40,816 bases of DNA from Olavius algarvensis spirochete endosymbiont (lineage in GTDB: Bacteria > Spirochaetota > Spirochaetia > DSM-2461). Numbering within the stretch: position 1 is the first letter of the stretch; each line of letters starts with the position of its first letter. A program made the position numbers and the translations under genes. The notes under the pieces were generated by a model that was given only the letters and a program-made list of their open reading frames with translations, did no database searches and was not told the DNA's origin. The DNA lies in assembly GCA_900608495.1 (NCBI GenBank), contig UWYT01000045.1, positions 1-40,816 on the forward strand. The letters run 5' to 3'. Positions 1 to 8,239 of this stretch are shown piece after piece.

Positions 1-122
1 GGATTTTATACTAAAATTCAATTCTGTCGATAGTGTAGCACGGTTTTTGGGAATTTCGCGCATGAATACGCACACCAGCATGCATCTATATCTCCCTGGG
101 TGCCATAATCAATGCGGAAGTC

Positions 123-854
123 TCACTCCCATTGGTCGATTCGAATACAAGCTTCCGACAATCCGATATTGATTAAACTTTTTTTGAAATTATCAATCAT
201 CCCGGGAGGCCCTGATAGAAAAAAGACTGGATTCCCCCCATGCCGATCAATCACTCTCCAAATCATCTTAAAATCGAGTCTCCCAATTTGAAATCTTTTG
301 TCGGTGGTTTGTTTCTCGGAAAACAACACAATCTTTAGGCTCGGAAAATTAGTCTCCGCCAATTCCAATTCTCGATCAAAAATCACCAAAGACGGATCTC
401 GCATTCCATAAAAAAGGAAAACATCTTTTTCGAAACGCCCGCAGTTCTCATCCAATAAAAACGGAATAAAAGGGGAAATTCCTGTTCCACCCGCTACAAG
501 GACAACCACATCTCCCGTTGTTAACTCACTATCGACAATAAACTCCCCATAGGGGAGCTTCAGCCAGCACTTCGAACCCAGTCCAAGTACATCCCGAATC
601 CTGCTCGTGTATCTGCCCTTGACACTGTAGACCACGCGAACAAAGTCGGCATTCGGTGGGGACGCAATTGAGAAGACCCTGGATTCCGGCCAATAACCAT
701 CCGATGGTCTGTAAGGTTCAATCGTCAGATGGGTAAACTGTCCCGGCCTAAATCGAGTATAAGCAGGAGAAATCTCAAATTCAAGAGTATACACACTCCC
801 CCCGTGATTGATTATTTTTCGAACCAACACTTCTACCTTACGCGGCAACGGCAT
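123..854 (-). CDS. Ferredoxin-NADP reductase-like FAD/NAD(P)H oxidoreductase
   Basis: A 243-residue flavin reductase of the ferredoxin-NADP reductase superfamily. The N-terminal beta-barrel carries the FAD-binding signature RVFSIASPP near residue 59. The C-terminal nucleotide-binding domain shows AGGTGISPF near residue 121 and FFLSGPPGMI near residue 212. No 2Fe-2S cysteine cluster or fused domain is present, so it is a stand-alone reductase that moves electrons between NAD(P)H and an unidentified soluble partner. The ATG has only a weak purine-rich stretch upstream, and the frame closes a few codons before it, so the start is fairly secure. The remains of an ArsR-type regulator lie directly upstream on the same strand, suggesting the two once formed a small regulated unit. 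The electron partner cannot be inferred from this window. Confidence 0.85.
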   Translation of the reverse strand: MPLPRKVEVLVRKIINHGGSVYTLEFEISPAYTRFRPGQFTHLTIEPYRPSDGYWPESRVFSIASPPNADFVRVVYSVKGRYTSRIRDVLGLGSKCWLKLPYGEFIVDSELTTGDVVVLVAGGTGISPFIPFLLDENCGRFEKDVFLFYGMRDPSLVIFDRELELAETNFPSLKIVLFSEKQTTDKRFQIGRLDFKMIWRVIDRHGGNPVFFLSGPPGMIDNFKKSLINIGLSEACIRIDQWE

Positions 855-891
855 TTCTTTCTCATCAAGATGTTGGCGATACGAAGACTGT

Positions 892-1165
892 TCAAGTCGC
901 TCTCAAATCCGCACCATCGAAACTGCGGGCTGTGTTCCGCACAAAATCTTCATTGATGATCCGATAAATGCGTCAGCCGTACTCAATCGAAGATTTAACA
1001 AGCTCTCTTCTTTTAGAATAACAAGATGCTGACTGATAACTGGCTGTGACTGGTTTGAGGTATTTCCGTAATTCCGACACACATGCATTCTGTTTCTCAA
1101 ATAAGACAAGGTATTCTTAAGCGAATGGGATGTCCGTTAAGTATGAGCTCATCAAGCAAACACCT
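892..1165 (-). pseudogene. Decayed ArsR/SmtB-type winged-helix regulator
   Basis: Three successive reading frames on the minus strand together read as an ArsR-family protein. The first frame, around 1165-1055, gives GHPIRLRI, then an in-frame TGA, then ETECMCVGITE, which resembles the CVCEL region before the recognition helix. The second frame, around 1050-1005, gives SQPVISQHLVILKEE, the ArsR recognition helix. The third frame, around 1005-892, gives LVKSSIEYG, a TGA, then RIYRIINEDFVRN, which matches the beta wing and C-terminal helix. At least two frameshifts and two stop codons show that it is not functional. It ends about 40 nt before the flavin reductase start and was probably its transcriptional regulator. 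The stretch 1166-1354 upstream shows nothing I can name. Confidence 0.7.
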
Positions 1166-1354
1166 CAATATAGCTCCCTTGGGATAACTGCTGCTCGTTT
1201 CCTACATCTGTTAGCTTAACATCATGAAGAGCTACGATGCAATATATAAGAAATTCACATTCCAATTTGCATTTTGGTTTGAATCGCCCGAACGATACAT
1301 TCTATGATTTAGAAACTGCTCGCACAGTTCTCATACCAGGTAGATTTTTTTAGT

Positions 1355-2167
1355 CTACATTTCTAGGGGATCGCCAAAGTCTGGAATGCGATTGGTATTG
1401 TGCATGATGTTGTAAATCCAAATGACAATGGCATAAGTACGGCGATAGAAGCTTGTGTATGGGTCCATCAAATCAGAGACCAGGCTTGCATTACTCAACA
1501 TGGTGGCAGATGAACTGTGGACCAGGAAACCCTCATCGGTAGGCAAGATTAGCAAAGTGATTTGCATTTGCTTCTTGCCTACAACTTTCACCACCAAACG
1601 CAGGTTGCTAAGATTCTTCATGAAGAATCCCAAATTTTGTCCATCCCAGATGTAATCTATTTGGTAGTATCCCCTACCAAGATTCACCTCTTTCATATGT
1701 AATAGGATGCTGTCTAAAGCCGGAATAGAATCAACCAGGGGATCGTCTATCGGTTTTTTCCCCTTTAGATTTGATATTGCATAAACATTGTCAAAGAGGG
1801 GTACTACCGCTTTTTTTCTTTTTGACAGGTAGGTTACCCTTGAGAGAGAACTGACTTCTCTGGCAATGTTGTAAAAATCAATGTTAATTTCATCAATGTT
1901 TTCGGAGTAAGGTATGATATATAGACCCTCGGTTAGCACATCAGGTTGAAGCTCATTTGTGCGTCTTATGAGTTCCTGCGTCATCGGAATGTCGGGAAGC
2001 AATTTGAATCCTTCAAGCCGCCTGTCGAGGCGAAAAACTTCCCTGGATTCCAGCAATTCGTCTGCAGCCATCTTGGGTATTCCGAATAGAGCTTCATCAA
2101 GGGTAACGGCATCAACAACTGTTACAATAGAAGAGCAGATAACGAGACTTGTAAGTATTTTTGTCAT
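1355..2167 (-). CDS. Secreted DUF6675-like protein
   Basis: About 270 residues from the preferred ATG at 2167, which has an AGGAA Shine-Dalgarno six bases upstream. An in-frame start at 2218 would add 17 residues that do not look like a signal peptide. From 2167 the protein begins with MTKI and a hydrophobic run ending near VVDA, a typical Sec signal peptide, so it should reach the periplasm. The mature part contains IPMTQELIRRTNELQPDVLTE and a C-terminal section on the pattern SLVSDLMDPYTSFYRRTYAI. The overall organisation recalls the spirochaetal DUF6675 family, whose function is unknown; this match is from memory and uncertain. It is transcribed away from the APS kinase gene, and the 99 bases between the two starts (2168-2266) should hold promoters for both. 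Confidence 0.6.
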   Translation of the reverse strand: MTKILTSLVICSSIVTVVDAVTLDEALFGIPKMAADELLESREVFRLDRRLEGFKLLPDIPMTQELIRRTNELQPDVLTEGLYIIPYSENIDEINIDFYNIAREVSSLSRVTYLSKRKKAVVPLFDNVYAISNLKGKKPIDDPLVDSIPALDSILLHMKEVNLGRGYYQIDYIWDGQNLGFFMKNLSNLRLVVKVVGKKQMQITLLILPTDEGFLVHSSSATMLSNASLVSDLMDPYTSFYRRTYAIVIWIYNIMHNTNRIPDFGDPLEM

Positions 2168-2266
2168 CAAAATTCCTATGTCATTAAATTTCTCTTGAAT
2201 TAATGACCAACATATCACAATTCAGTCAAAATAACCGGGAGTTTATCAGAGATATGTTGAGCTGAG

Positions 2267-2953
2267 ATGAGTTTCCAACAGGTTAAGACAGCGATAATGA
2301 AGTTCCTAAAACGTGCTAAGTCCAAGAACAATACTTATACGGATGCAATCTCAAAGGCGAGAGAAAATGTGATTCGTTATGAGGGAAAGATTTCTCTTGC
2401 CGAACGCGAGTGGCGAAATGGACATATGGCTGGGTGCTATTGGTTTACAGGACTCTCCGGAGCTGGCAAGAGCACCTTGTCCCGTGCGTTCGAGAAAAAG
2501 CTTTTCGATGAAGGCAAGATGGTTTTTGTTATCGATGGGGATAATATTCGTCATGGATTAAACAAGGATTTGGGATTCAGCTACGAGGATAGAGAGGAAA
2601 ACATCCGACGAGTGGGACATGTTGCTAGATTGATGTATGATGCTGGGTTCATTGTTCTCTGTTGTTTTATTTCACCGACACAAAAATCAAGGGACTCAGT
2701 CCGAGCATTGTTTCCACAAAACCGTTTCAATGAAGTATTTGTTAAATGCAGTTTGGAAGAGTGTATTAGGCGGGATCCTAAAGGTTTGTACAACAAGGCC
2801 CTGGCCGGCAAAATTCCCAATTTCACCGGCATAACCGCGCCTTATGAAGAACCCAGATGGGCAGAGTATACTGCAGACACAATGAATATGGACGTGGATG
2901 AATGTGTTGAATTGCTAAACAGCGGCCAAGTGGGGCTGAGGAAATCGAATTAG
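2267..2953 (+). CDS. cysC: Adenylylsulfate (APS) kinase
   Basis: A 228-residue cytosolic APS kinase that phosphorylates adenylylsulfate to PAPS with ATP. The Walker A motif GLSGAGKST is at residues 62-70. It is followed by DGDNIRHGLNKDLGFS with the APS-binding residues, the FISP strand, and a C-terminal lid segment containing GLYNKALAGKIPNFTGI and APYEEP. A lysine-rich N-terminal extension of about 50 residues precedes the core, as is common in stand-alone CysC. The ATG has no strong Shine-Dalgarno; ATG codon 11 is an alternative start. No ATP sulfurylase (cysN/cysD/sat) or PAPS reductase is nearby, so the APS source and the PAPS consumer (assimilation or sulfation) are unknown. A cysteine desulfurase follows 95 bases downstream. 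Confidence 0.92.
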   Translation: MSFQQVKTAIMKFLKRAKSKNNTYTDAISKARENVIRYEGKISLAEREWRNGHMAGCYWFTGLSGAGKSTLSRAFEKKLFDEGKMVFVIDGDNIRHGLNKDLGFSYEDREENIRRVGHVARLMYDAGFIVLCCFISPTQKSRDSVRALFPQNRFNEVFVKCSLEECIRRDPKGLYNKALAGKIPNFTGITAPYEEPRWAEYTADTMNMDVDECVELLNSGQVGLRKSN

Positions 2954-3013
2954 AGCAATTATTCCAGGTTTTTCGAAGTGTTGGAACTCATCACCTAAAA
3001 GATCGATTAACGC

Positions 3014-3042
3014 TTCAAAAAGATAGTATTTAACGATAGATT
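3014..3042 (+). promoter_or_regulatory. Candidate sigma-70 promoter of the cysteine desulfurase gene
   Basis: TTCAAA at 3014-3019 and TAGATT at 3037-3042 are separated by 17 bases. The -10 box ends six bases before the ATG at 3049, and no Shine-Dalgarno is visible, so the transcript could be leaderless. The match to consensus is moderate. Confidence 0.35.
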
Positions 3043-3048
3043 TCAAAT

Positions 3049-4224
3049 ATGGTCTATTTGGACTGGGCAGCCAGCGCCCCTCCGGATTCCGCAATTTTGA
3101 AACAGATGACGCGCGATGCCGTCAGATATTTCGGAAATCCCTCCTCATTTCACACTGTTGGTAAGGCTGCCAGGGCAGCTCTTGAGAGGGCGAGATTTAA
3201 TTGCGCCAGGATATTGAACTGTGACGCTAGCCAGCTTGTCTTTACATCTGGTGGAACTGAATCCAACAACATCATCCTGCTCTCTGTCCTAAACTCTTAC
3301 GAACCCGCCTCGCTAGTCATAAGCGGCATTGAGCATGCTTCAGTTTCTCAGTCTGCAAACATGCTCAGCAGCCTGGGATGGAAACTCGAAAAAATATTGC
3401 CAAATTCCGACGGTCGTCTGGATGGCAGGAAAGTAGCGGCAGTTCTCGAAGAAAACACGAAAACTCGACTGGTAGCGATAATGGCTGTCAATAATGAGAC
3501 TGGAGCAATTCAGCCCTTGGAAAAACTCACCGCCGCGGTTCGAGGGGCGCTTTCATCTTCTAAGAAAAGGGTTCATTTTCACGCTGATTTTGTTCAAGCA
3601 GTGGGCAAAATACCGATCAACTTAAGTGCGCTGGACATCGATAGTGCTTCCTTTAGCGCTCACAAATTTCAAGGCCCCAGAGGAATTGGTCTGCTTTATC
3701 ACCAAAATCCGAATTTTCGGACTCTGGCTCGCGGCGGCGGCCAGGAACACGGCATCCGACCGGGTACCGAAAATGTAGCAGGAGCCATCGCCCTGGCTTC
3801 GGCTCTCGAGAAATACAGCCAACCCTCGCAAGGCGTCAAGGAAAATGGGATATGGTTGCTTTCACAATTAGCTGGCAATCCCACTCTGGCAAAACTGGCC
3901 AGGATTATTCCTGAAAACCGAGTGAACTCCCCGGAAGGCAGCTACACTCCTGGAATAATAGCTATTGGTTGTCCCCCAATTCCCGGGGAGGTGCTAACGC
4001 GTGTGCTTGCAAATAAAGGTTTTGTAGTTTCGACGGGTTCTGCCTGCCACAGCAACAGGAGAAAAAAGGTCCCAGAAAAATTTGGTGGACTGACCTTGCC
4101 AAAACAGACTCTAAACTCAATGATACGAGTTTCATTCGGGCCAAGTATTACCCGCGGGCAGCTTGAAGAATTCCTTAAGACACTCAAAACGGAGGTGCAG
4201 ATATTGCTGAAACAGACACGATAG
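3049..4224 (+). CDS. Cysteine desulfurase (NifS/IscS family)
   Basis: A 391-residue PLP enzyme of aminotransferase class V that removes sulfur from cysteine for Fe-S cluster or thiolation pathways. The N-terminus MVYLDWAASAPP is characteristic. PLP-site residues are His96 (GIEHAS), Asp180 and Gln183 (HADFVQ), and the Schiff-base lysine Lys206 in SAHKFQGP. The catalytic cysteine is Cys333 in STGSACHSNRRKK. The family loop usually reads GSACSS, so the loop after the cysteine is slightly unusual. GGGQEHGIRPGTEN near residue 229 is conserved. No IscU or SufU scaffold gene is adjacent, so the sulfur acceptor is unknown. The start is the only sensible ATG and lacks a Shine-Dalgarno. Confidence 0.92.
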   Translation: MVYLDWAASAPPDSAILKQMTRDAVRYFGNPSSFHTVGKAARAALERARFNCARILNCDASQLVFTSGGTESNNIILLSVLNSYEPASLVISGIEHASVSQSANMLSSLGWKLEKILPNSDGRLDGRKVAAVLEENTKTRLVAIMAVNNETGAIQPLEKLTAAVRGALSSSKKRVHFHADFVQAVGKIPINLSALDIDSASFSAHKFQGPRGIGLLYHQNPNFRTLARGGGQEHGIRPGTENVAGAIALASALEKYSQPSQGVKENGIWLLSQLAGNPTLAKLARIIPENRVNSPEGSYTPGIIAIGCPPIPGEVLTRVLANKGFVVSTGSACHSNRRKKVPEKFGGLTLPKQTLNSMIRVSFGPSITRGQLEEFLKTLKTEVQILLKQTR

Positions 4225-4286
4225 TTGGCACAGCTTTCTCATCAAAGTGGCCAGCCATTAACAGCAGCGTCCACGAACATGGTAAG

Positions 4287-5495
4287 ATGCAGGGCAACCG
4301 CTATCCCAGTCAACGTATTGAGACGCTTTCGACATTCCTCTTCTCAATTCTACTGTTACTCAGTTCCACTCCATCTGGCGCACAGGATTCAAATCTTGAA
4401 CTGCGGCTGAACAATATCACCCATGTCATAATCGATCCAGCAAACTTTCAAATTGGCATGAAGGATATTCCGCTCCAATCTCTTTTTCCCTATCTCGAAT
4501 CCGTAGAACACCTGGAAGCAAAATCCGAGCAGAGCAGCTTACTCTGGAACGCAACTAGCCTTGGACCAGCTGGATGGGATGAAGCCTTTTTGACATATCG
4601 CAATCAAACCTGGGAACTCCACGTAGGCTCGAATAGCTTCGCTGCGCCACATCGCATCAGCGTCCACGGTATTCGAAGACCAATCAGCCTAGTTCAAATT
4701 TGGTCTTCAATCCAAACCCCGCAATATAAGTCTAACTTGTCGGCAACCCTTGCCCTAAGGGACGTAGAAGTTAAATGGAAGAGTGTAAGCAAACTGGCCA
4801 ATCGACTCGAAAATCCTCCTCCTCAGGGCATGCCCCATTTAGTAGTCATAGATCAGCTGCACTTGCTTCGCTTAAAACCCTTGTTGACTTCTCCCCAACC
4901 TATAATGGCAAGGTTATCTCGATGGTATTCCACCTCCCCAGACGGCACCAATAGCAAAGGGATTTTCATCGACGCCTATCATCCCGAATCAGCTCTACTC
5001 TACCTCTTGGCCGACAATCCCAATTTGTTCGACAAGCACAATCAACTCCCCCTCTCTCTTATTACCTTCCTCAACCGTATTCTCTTCACTGAAGATTTAG
5101 TAGTATCCGCTTCACCTATGACTGCCCTCGTGAATTCTATTAACAACCAAATTACAGGAGCAGTGCGCCTTCCATCGTCGCGAGAAAAAGAAACTGGCGA
5201 TGCTTTTGTGGAAGTAGAACCGCCGACAGGCGCCAAAAACATCATTAGATACATCTACGCCACAATCCCCGCCGGTATCAGCGATGAAAAAAGAGAACTT
5301 GCCAAGCTAATTCTGGAAGATGCGATTCGCATTGCCGATTTAACAGTTCCCGCAAACGCCGTCGCGATTCCTCAAGATTTCCGTATTCTAAGATTCTTCG
5401 ATTCCTATACAAGAATAGCTCGCCTGACAATCTCAAATCAGATTTCTGTAACTGAGGCGGCTGAATTGATTAACGCCTATGTTACCGGAGATTAG
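4287..5495 (+). CDS. Unrecognised secreted protein, about 402 aa
   Basis: I do not recognise a family. The N-terminus has a basic stretch (MQGNRYPSQRIE) followed by the hydrophobic core TLSTFLFSILLLLSS and a likely signal-peptidase site at SGA-QD, so the protein is predicted to be exported. There is no lipobox cysteine. No strong internal repeats or transmembrane helices follow. The C-terminal third, after residue 300, is predicted by eye to be helical, with IRYIYATIPAG and ISVTEAAELINAYV. Its layout loosely resembles an extracellular solute-binding protein, but this is a guess. It starts 62 bases after the cysteine desulfurase stop and is probably cotranscribed with it. Its end lies 19 bases from the convergent priA stop, leaving no room for a separate terminator. 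The frame is open upstream of the chosen ATG but offers no better start. Confidence 0.6.
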   Translation: MQGNRYPSQRIETLSTFLFSILLLLSSTPSGAQDSNLELRLNNITHVIIDPANFQIGMKDIPLQSLFPYLESVEHLEAKSEQSSLLWNATSLGPAGWDEAFLTYRNQTWELHVGSNSFAAPHRISVHGIRRPISLVQIWSSIQTPQYKSNLSATLALRDVEVKWKSVSKLANRLENPPPQGMPHLVVIDQLHLLRLKPLLTSPQPIMARLSRWYSTSPDGTNSKGIFIDAYHPESALLYLLADNPNLFDKHNQLPLSLITFLNRILFTEDLVVSASPMTALVNSINNQITGAVRLPSSREKETGDAFVEVEPPTGAKNIIRYIYATIPAGISDEKRELAKLILEDAIRIADLTVPANAVAIPQDFRILRFFDSYTRIARLTISNQISVTEAAELINAYVTGD

Positions 5496-5514
5496 AGTCA
5501 GGCCCCTCCTGTCA

Positions 5515-7461
5515 CTAAAGCAGATTGGTGGGATCAACATCCACTTTGATTCGAACTCCATTTTGCCGGGGAAAACTTGAAAGGGCAGAAGCAAGGGTGG
5601 CATGGGTGATGTCAAAGCTATCGGATCGCAACAAGAGATGACGTCTATACCGGCCGGATATACGGGCAACAGCACATTCCGCGGGTCCAAGAAGCTCTTC
5701 ATCCATTGTTCCGCTAAGCGTGGATGCAAATTTTTCGGACGCCTTACATACCCTAGACTCATTCTTCCCTTCGAATAAAATTCTGAAAATACGGCAAAAT
5801 GGAGGAAAATGGAGAGTTTTCCGGATACCGAGCTCATATTCATAGAAGTCTTTCAGCCGCCCTTCTACGGCCATTTGAATTGCCGCAGCCTCAGGCCTGA
5901 GAGTCTGCACGATAACCTCACCATCCGGTAGAAACCGCCCTGTTCGGCCTGAAACTTGAACTATCAGTGCAAAGGTTCGTTCGGCAGCACGAAAATCCGG
6001 TAGATTCAGAGAACTATCCGCAAAAAGTACCCCCACTAGTTTCAAACCAGGAGCATTGAGCCCTTTGGCAATCATCTGCGTTCCCAGCAGAACATCAATA
6101 TCACCCTCTTCGAAATGTCGCAAGATTTTCTCAAGTTCATTTCTTTTCCGAACCACATCAGTGTCCAAACGCGCCACCCGTTTTTCCGGGAAAAGCCTTC
6201 GAATCTCTTCCTCTGCCCTCTCCGTGCCAAAACCGGTAAACTTCATTTCCAAAGAACCGCAATTGGGACAGATTTGAATTGGCTTTGTCCCAAAACCGCA
6301 GTAATGGCAATTCATAGTATCAGTAGACTTGTGAAAAATTAAGGGAACACTGCAATTACGACACAACACTCCCTCTCCGCAACTCTGGCAGGAAAACTGA
6401 TAAGAAAAACCCCTTCGGTTTAGAAAGAGCAACACCTGCCTGCCCCCTCCCAGAACTCGCGAAATGGCATCTATTAGCTGCCCTGAAAAAATAGTTCTTT
6501 CTTTTCTAAGATCAACAATACTGCTCACTGGAGAGGCTCCGCCGGCAGGTTTATCGGCGAGTTTGATAGATTTCAAACTACCCGACTTCACGAGCTGCCA
6601 GACCTCCAGAGAAGGAGTGGCGCTCCCCATAAGCAAGCGGGCGCCAACCTGTTTGCAACGGCGCATTGCCACCTGTCTGGCGTGATATCGCGGCGCCGCA
6701 TTCGATTTGTACGAACTATCGTGTTCCTCGTCAATTATAATCAATTCAAGCCTTTCCATCGGTGCGAATACCGCGCTTCGCGTTCCAAAAACAAACCTCA
6801 CCGAACCGGACTGAATCCTCCTCCATTCGGATAAACGCTCAGAGGGAGAAAGAGCTGAATGCAACTCCGCAATCAATTCCTGAAATCTACTCTTCAAACT
6901 ACCCACAAGATGGTGAATTAAGGCAATTTCCGGCACTAAGTAGATAACCGACCCTCCTCTCTCAATAACAGCCTGGGCAATGCGAAGAAATACCTCTGTT
7001 TTCCCCGAACCGGAAATCCCATACAAATAGATCCAATCATCGTCAGCAGTTTCAATACTTCTTAATGCATCTCTTTGATCGGTGCTTAAAACATCTATAG
7101 TCTCATTATTATTATCACAAGAAGCGTCATGGGACTTATGGCTCTCACTCCTTCCACTTGGAAGCATGGCTGCGAGTGCTTCGCCCAAAGAACACATTGT
7201 CAGCTCGGAAAGCCAATTTGCAAGTTCCAAAAAATCGAGATCGAAAAGAGGTTCCTCATCAATCCGAGATTCAATCGCTTTGAATTCACTTACGTTGTCA
7301 GGCGGAGAATCCAATTGACCCACCACCCAGGCGGGAAGCTTTCTAAATCTAAGCTCAGCCATAACCCTGCAGCCTATAGGGATAACAACTGGCGAAACAT
7401 ACGTATAGTTCTGCTTAACAGGAAGGTTAAACGCCAGTTCCAGGTAGGGCATTCCACGCAT
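5515..7461 (-). CDS. priA: Primosomal protein N' (replication restart helicase PriA)
   Basis: A 648-residue superfamily 2 DNA helicase that reloads the replisome at stalled forks. The N-terminal 3'-DNA-binding domain begins MPYLELAFNLP. Walker A is GISGSGKTE at residues 148-156. The Walker B DEEHD box sits near residue 236 in IIDEEHDSSYK. Two zinc-binding arrays typical of PriA occur around residues 360-410 (CQSCGEGVLCRNCS, CHYCGF, CPNCGS). It is shorter than the roughly 730-residue E. coli enzyme, mainly in the N-terminal linker. The start is at 7461 or at a second ATG at 7452. Either overlaps the end of the uracil-DNA glycosylase gene, indicating translational coupling. It is the last gene of the run that begins with folP. 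Confidence 0.95.
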   Translation of the reverse strand: MRGMPYLELAFNLPVKQNYTYVSPVVIPIGCRVMAELRFRKLPAWVVGQLDSPPDNVSEFKAIESRIDEEPLFDLDFLELANWLSELTMCSLGEALAAMLPSGRSESHKSHDASCDNNNETIDVLSTDQRDALRSIETADDDWIYLYGISGSGKTEVFLRIAQAVIERGGSVIYLVPEIALIHHLVGSLKSRFQELIAELHSALSPSERLSEWRRIQSGSVRFVFGTRSAVFAPMERLELIIIDEEHDSSYKSNAAPRYHARQVAMRRCKQVGARLLMGSATPSLEVWQLVKSGSLKSIKLADKPAGGASPVSSIVDLRKERTIFSGQLIDAISRVLGGGRQVLLFLNRRGFSYQFSCQSCGEGVLCRNCSVPLIFHKSTDTMNCHYCGFGTKPIQICPNCGSLEMKFTGFGTERAEEEIRRLFPEKRVARLDTDVVRKRNELEKILRHFEEGDIDVLLGTQMIAKGLNAPGLKLVGVLFADSSLNLPDFRAAERTFALIVQVSGRTGRFLPDGEVIVQTLRPEAAAIQMAVEGRLKDFYEYELGIRKTLHFPPFCRIFRILFEGKNESRVCKASEKFASTLSGTMDEELLGPAECAVARISGRYRRHLLLRSDSFDITHATLASALSSFPRQNGVRIKVDVDPTNLL

Positions 7462-8239
7462 CTCTCAGTTTTTGAATAGAATCCCACACCGGTTTTCGCA
7501 GGCGAACCGGATTCTCAAGAACCTCGGCGGGTGTCCAAAGAACCAGAGAAGGTATGCCCTCCCAGGTCCACGGCTTTCCAACAAGCGATGGGAAATCGGA
7601 AATATCCCCTGTAAGCGCGGCGCACGCTGCCGCCCCGAGTGCCAAAAGCGCTCTAGGCTTGAGTTCAGCAAATTGTCGTTTAAGATACTGAAAACATTCA
7701 CCTAGTTCCTTAGCGTCAGGCGGTCGTCTCCCTGGAGTCCGGCATTTAACGGCAGGGGTAATAAAGGTATCCTGACCAGGCCGCAAATTAAGGGCCTTGA
7801 GCCATTTATCAAGATAATCAGACTCATATAAGGGAAGTGGTCCATCAGTCTCTTTCGCACCAAACACCGGTGCAGGCGTTACGATCACGAGCAAGGGGTT
7901 TCCAGTTCCGACACCTGGGACTGTATTCTCCCGAATCAGGTAAAGATTGCACTTTTCACACCGTGCAATATCCCCGGCAATTCGCCCCAGTTCACCCCCA
8001 TGCCGTGAAGTAGAACTTTTATCATCTCGCGACAACTCCCGATGTTTGGGAATTTGAAAATCATTTCTCTCCGCACCATTTCTCGATATGTTCTGAGAAT
8101 TCCTGGGGGAAGTGCTGATTTCTGAACGTAACGCCAGCTCGTCTTCTCCAATTCGCTCTCTTCGATATCCATCTCTAAGCCAATCGATTGCAGCATCTAA
8201 AATACGCCCGTACTCAATATGCGCTTCCAGTCTACTCAT
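7427..8239 (-). CDS. Uracil-DNA glycosylase superfamily protein (family 4/5-like) with altered motifs
   Basis: A 270-residue protein. After a variable N-terminal 85 residues, the rest follows the family 4 uracil-DNA glycosylase fold. The four Fe-S cysteines are in place: Cys94 and Cys97 (CEKC), Cys166 (VKCRTPG) and Cys182 (GECFQYL). The strand ALLALGAAACAALTG also matches. The two active-site motifs do not. The usual GEGPG/GEAPG region reads VTPAPVFGAKETDGP at residues 120-134. The usual HPS motif before the NP...RPVW helix reads WTPAEVLENPVRLRKPVW from residue 235. Either this is a clade with different chemistry or substrate, or it keeps the fold without uracil excision. It overlaps truA by 8 nt and priA by about 35 nt, so it is translated as part of that operon. 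Confidence 0.75.
   Translation of the reverse strand: MSRLEAHIEYGRILDAAIDWLRDGYRRERIGEDELALRSEISTSPRNSQNISRNGAERNDFQIPKHRELSRDDKSSTSRHGGELGRIAGDIARCEKCNLYLIRENTVPGVGTGNPLLVIVTPAPVFGAKETDGPLPLYESDYLDKWLKALNLRPGQDTFITPAVKCRTPGRRPPDAKELGECFQYLKRQFAELKPRALLALGAAACAALTGDISDFPSLVGKPWTWEGIPSLVLWTPAEVLENPVRLRKPVWDSIQKLRDAWNALPGTGV

Noticed and set aside
11-85. Minus-strand 24-codon frame with AGGGAG upstream, following the flavin reductase
   Set aside because: Short, no recognised pattern, and the only support is one purine stretch.
2-172. Plus-strand frame open from the left edge, with LPGCHNQCG
   Set aside because: It runs antisense into the end of the flavin reductase, has no Shine-Dalgarno, and the short cysteine motif is not enough to name a family.
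4225-4410. 61-codon plus-strand frame right after the cysteine desulfurase
   Set aside because: It overlaps the signal-peptide region of the secreted protein in another frame and shows no protein-like pattern.
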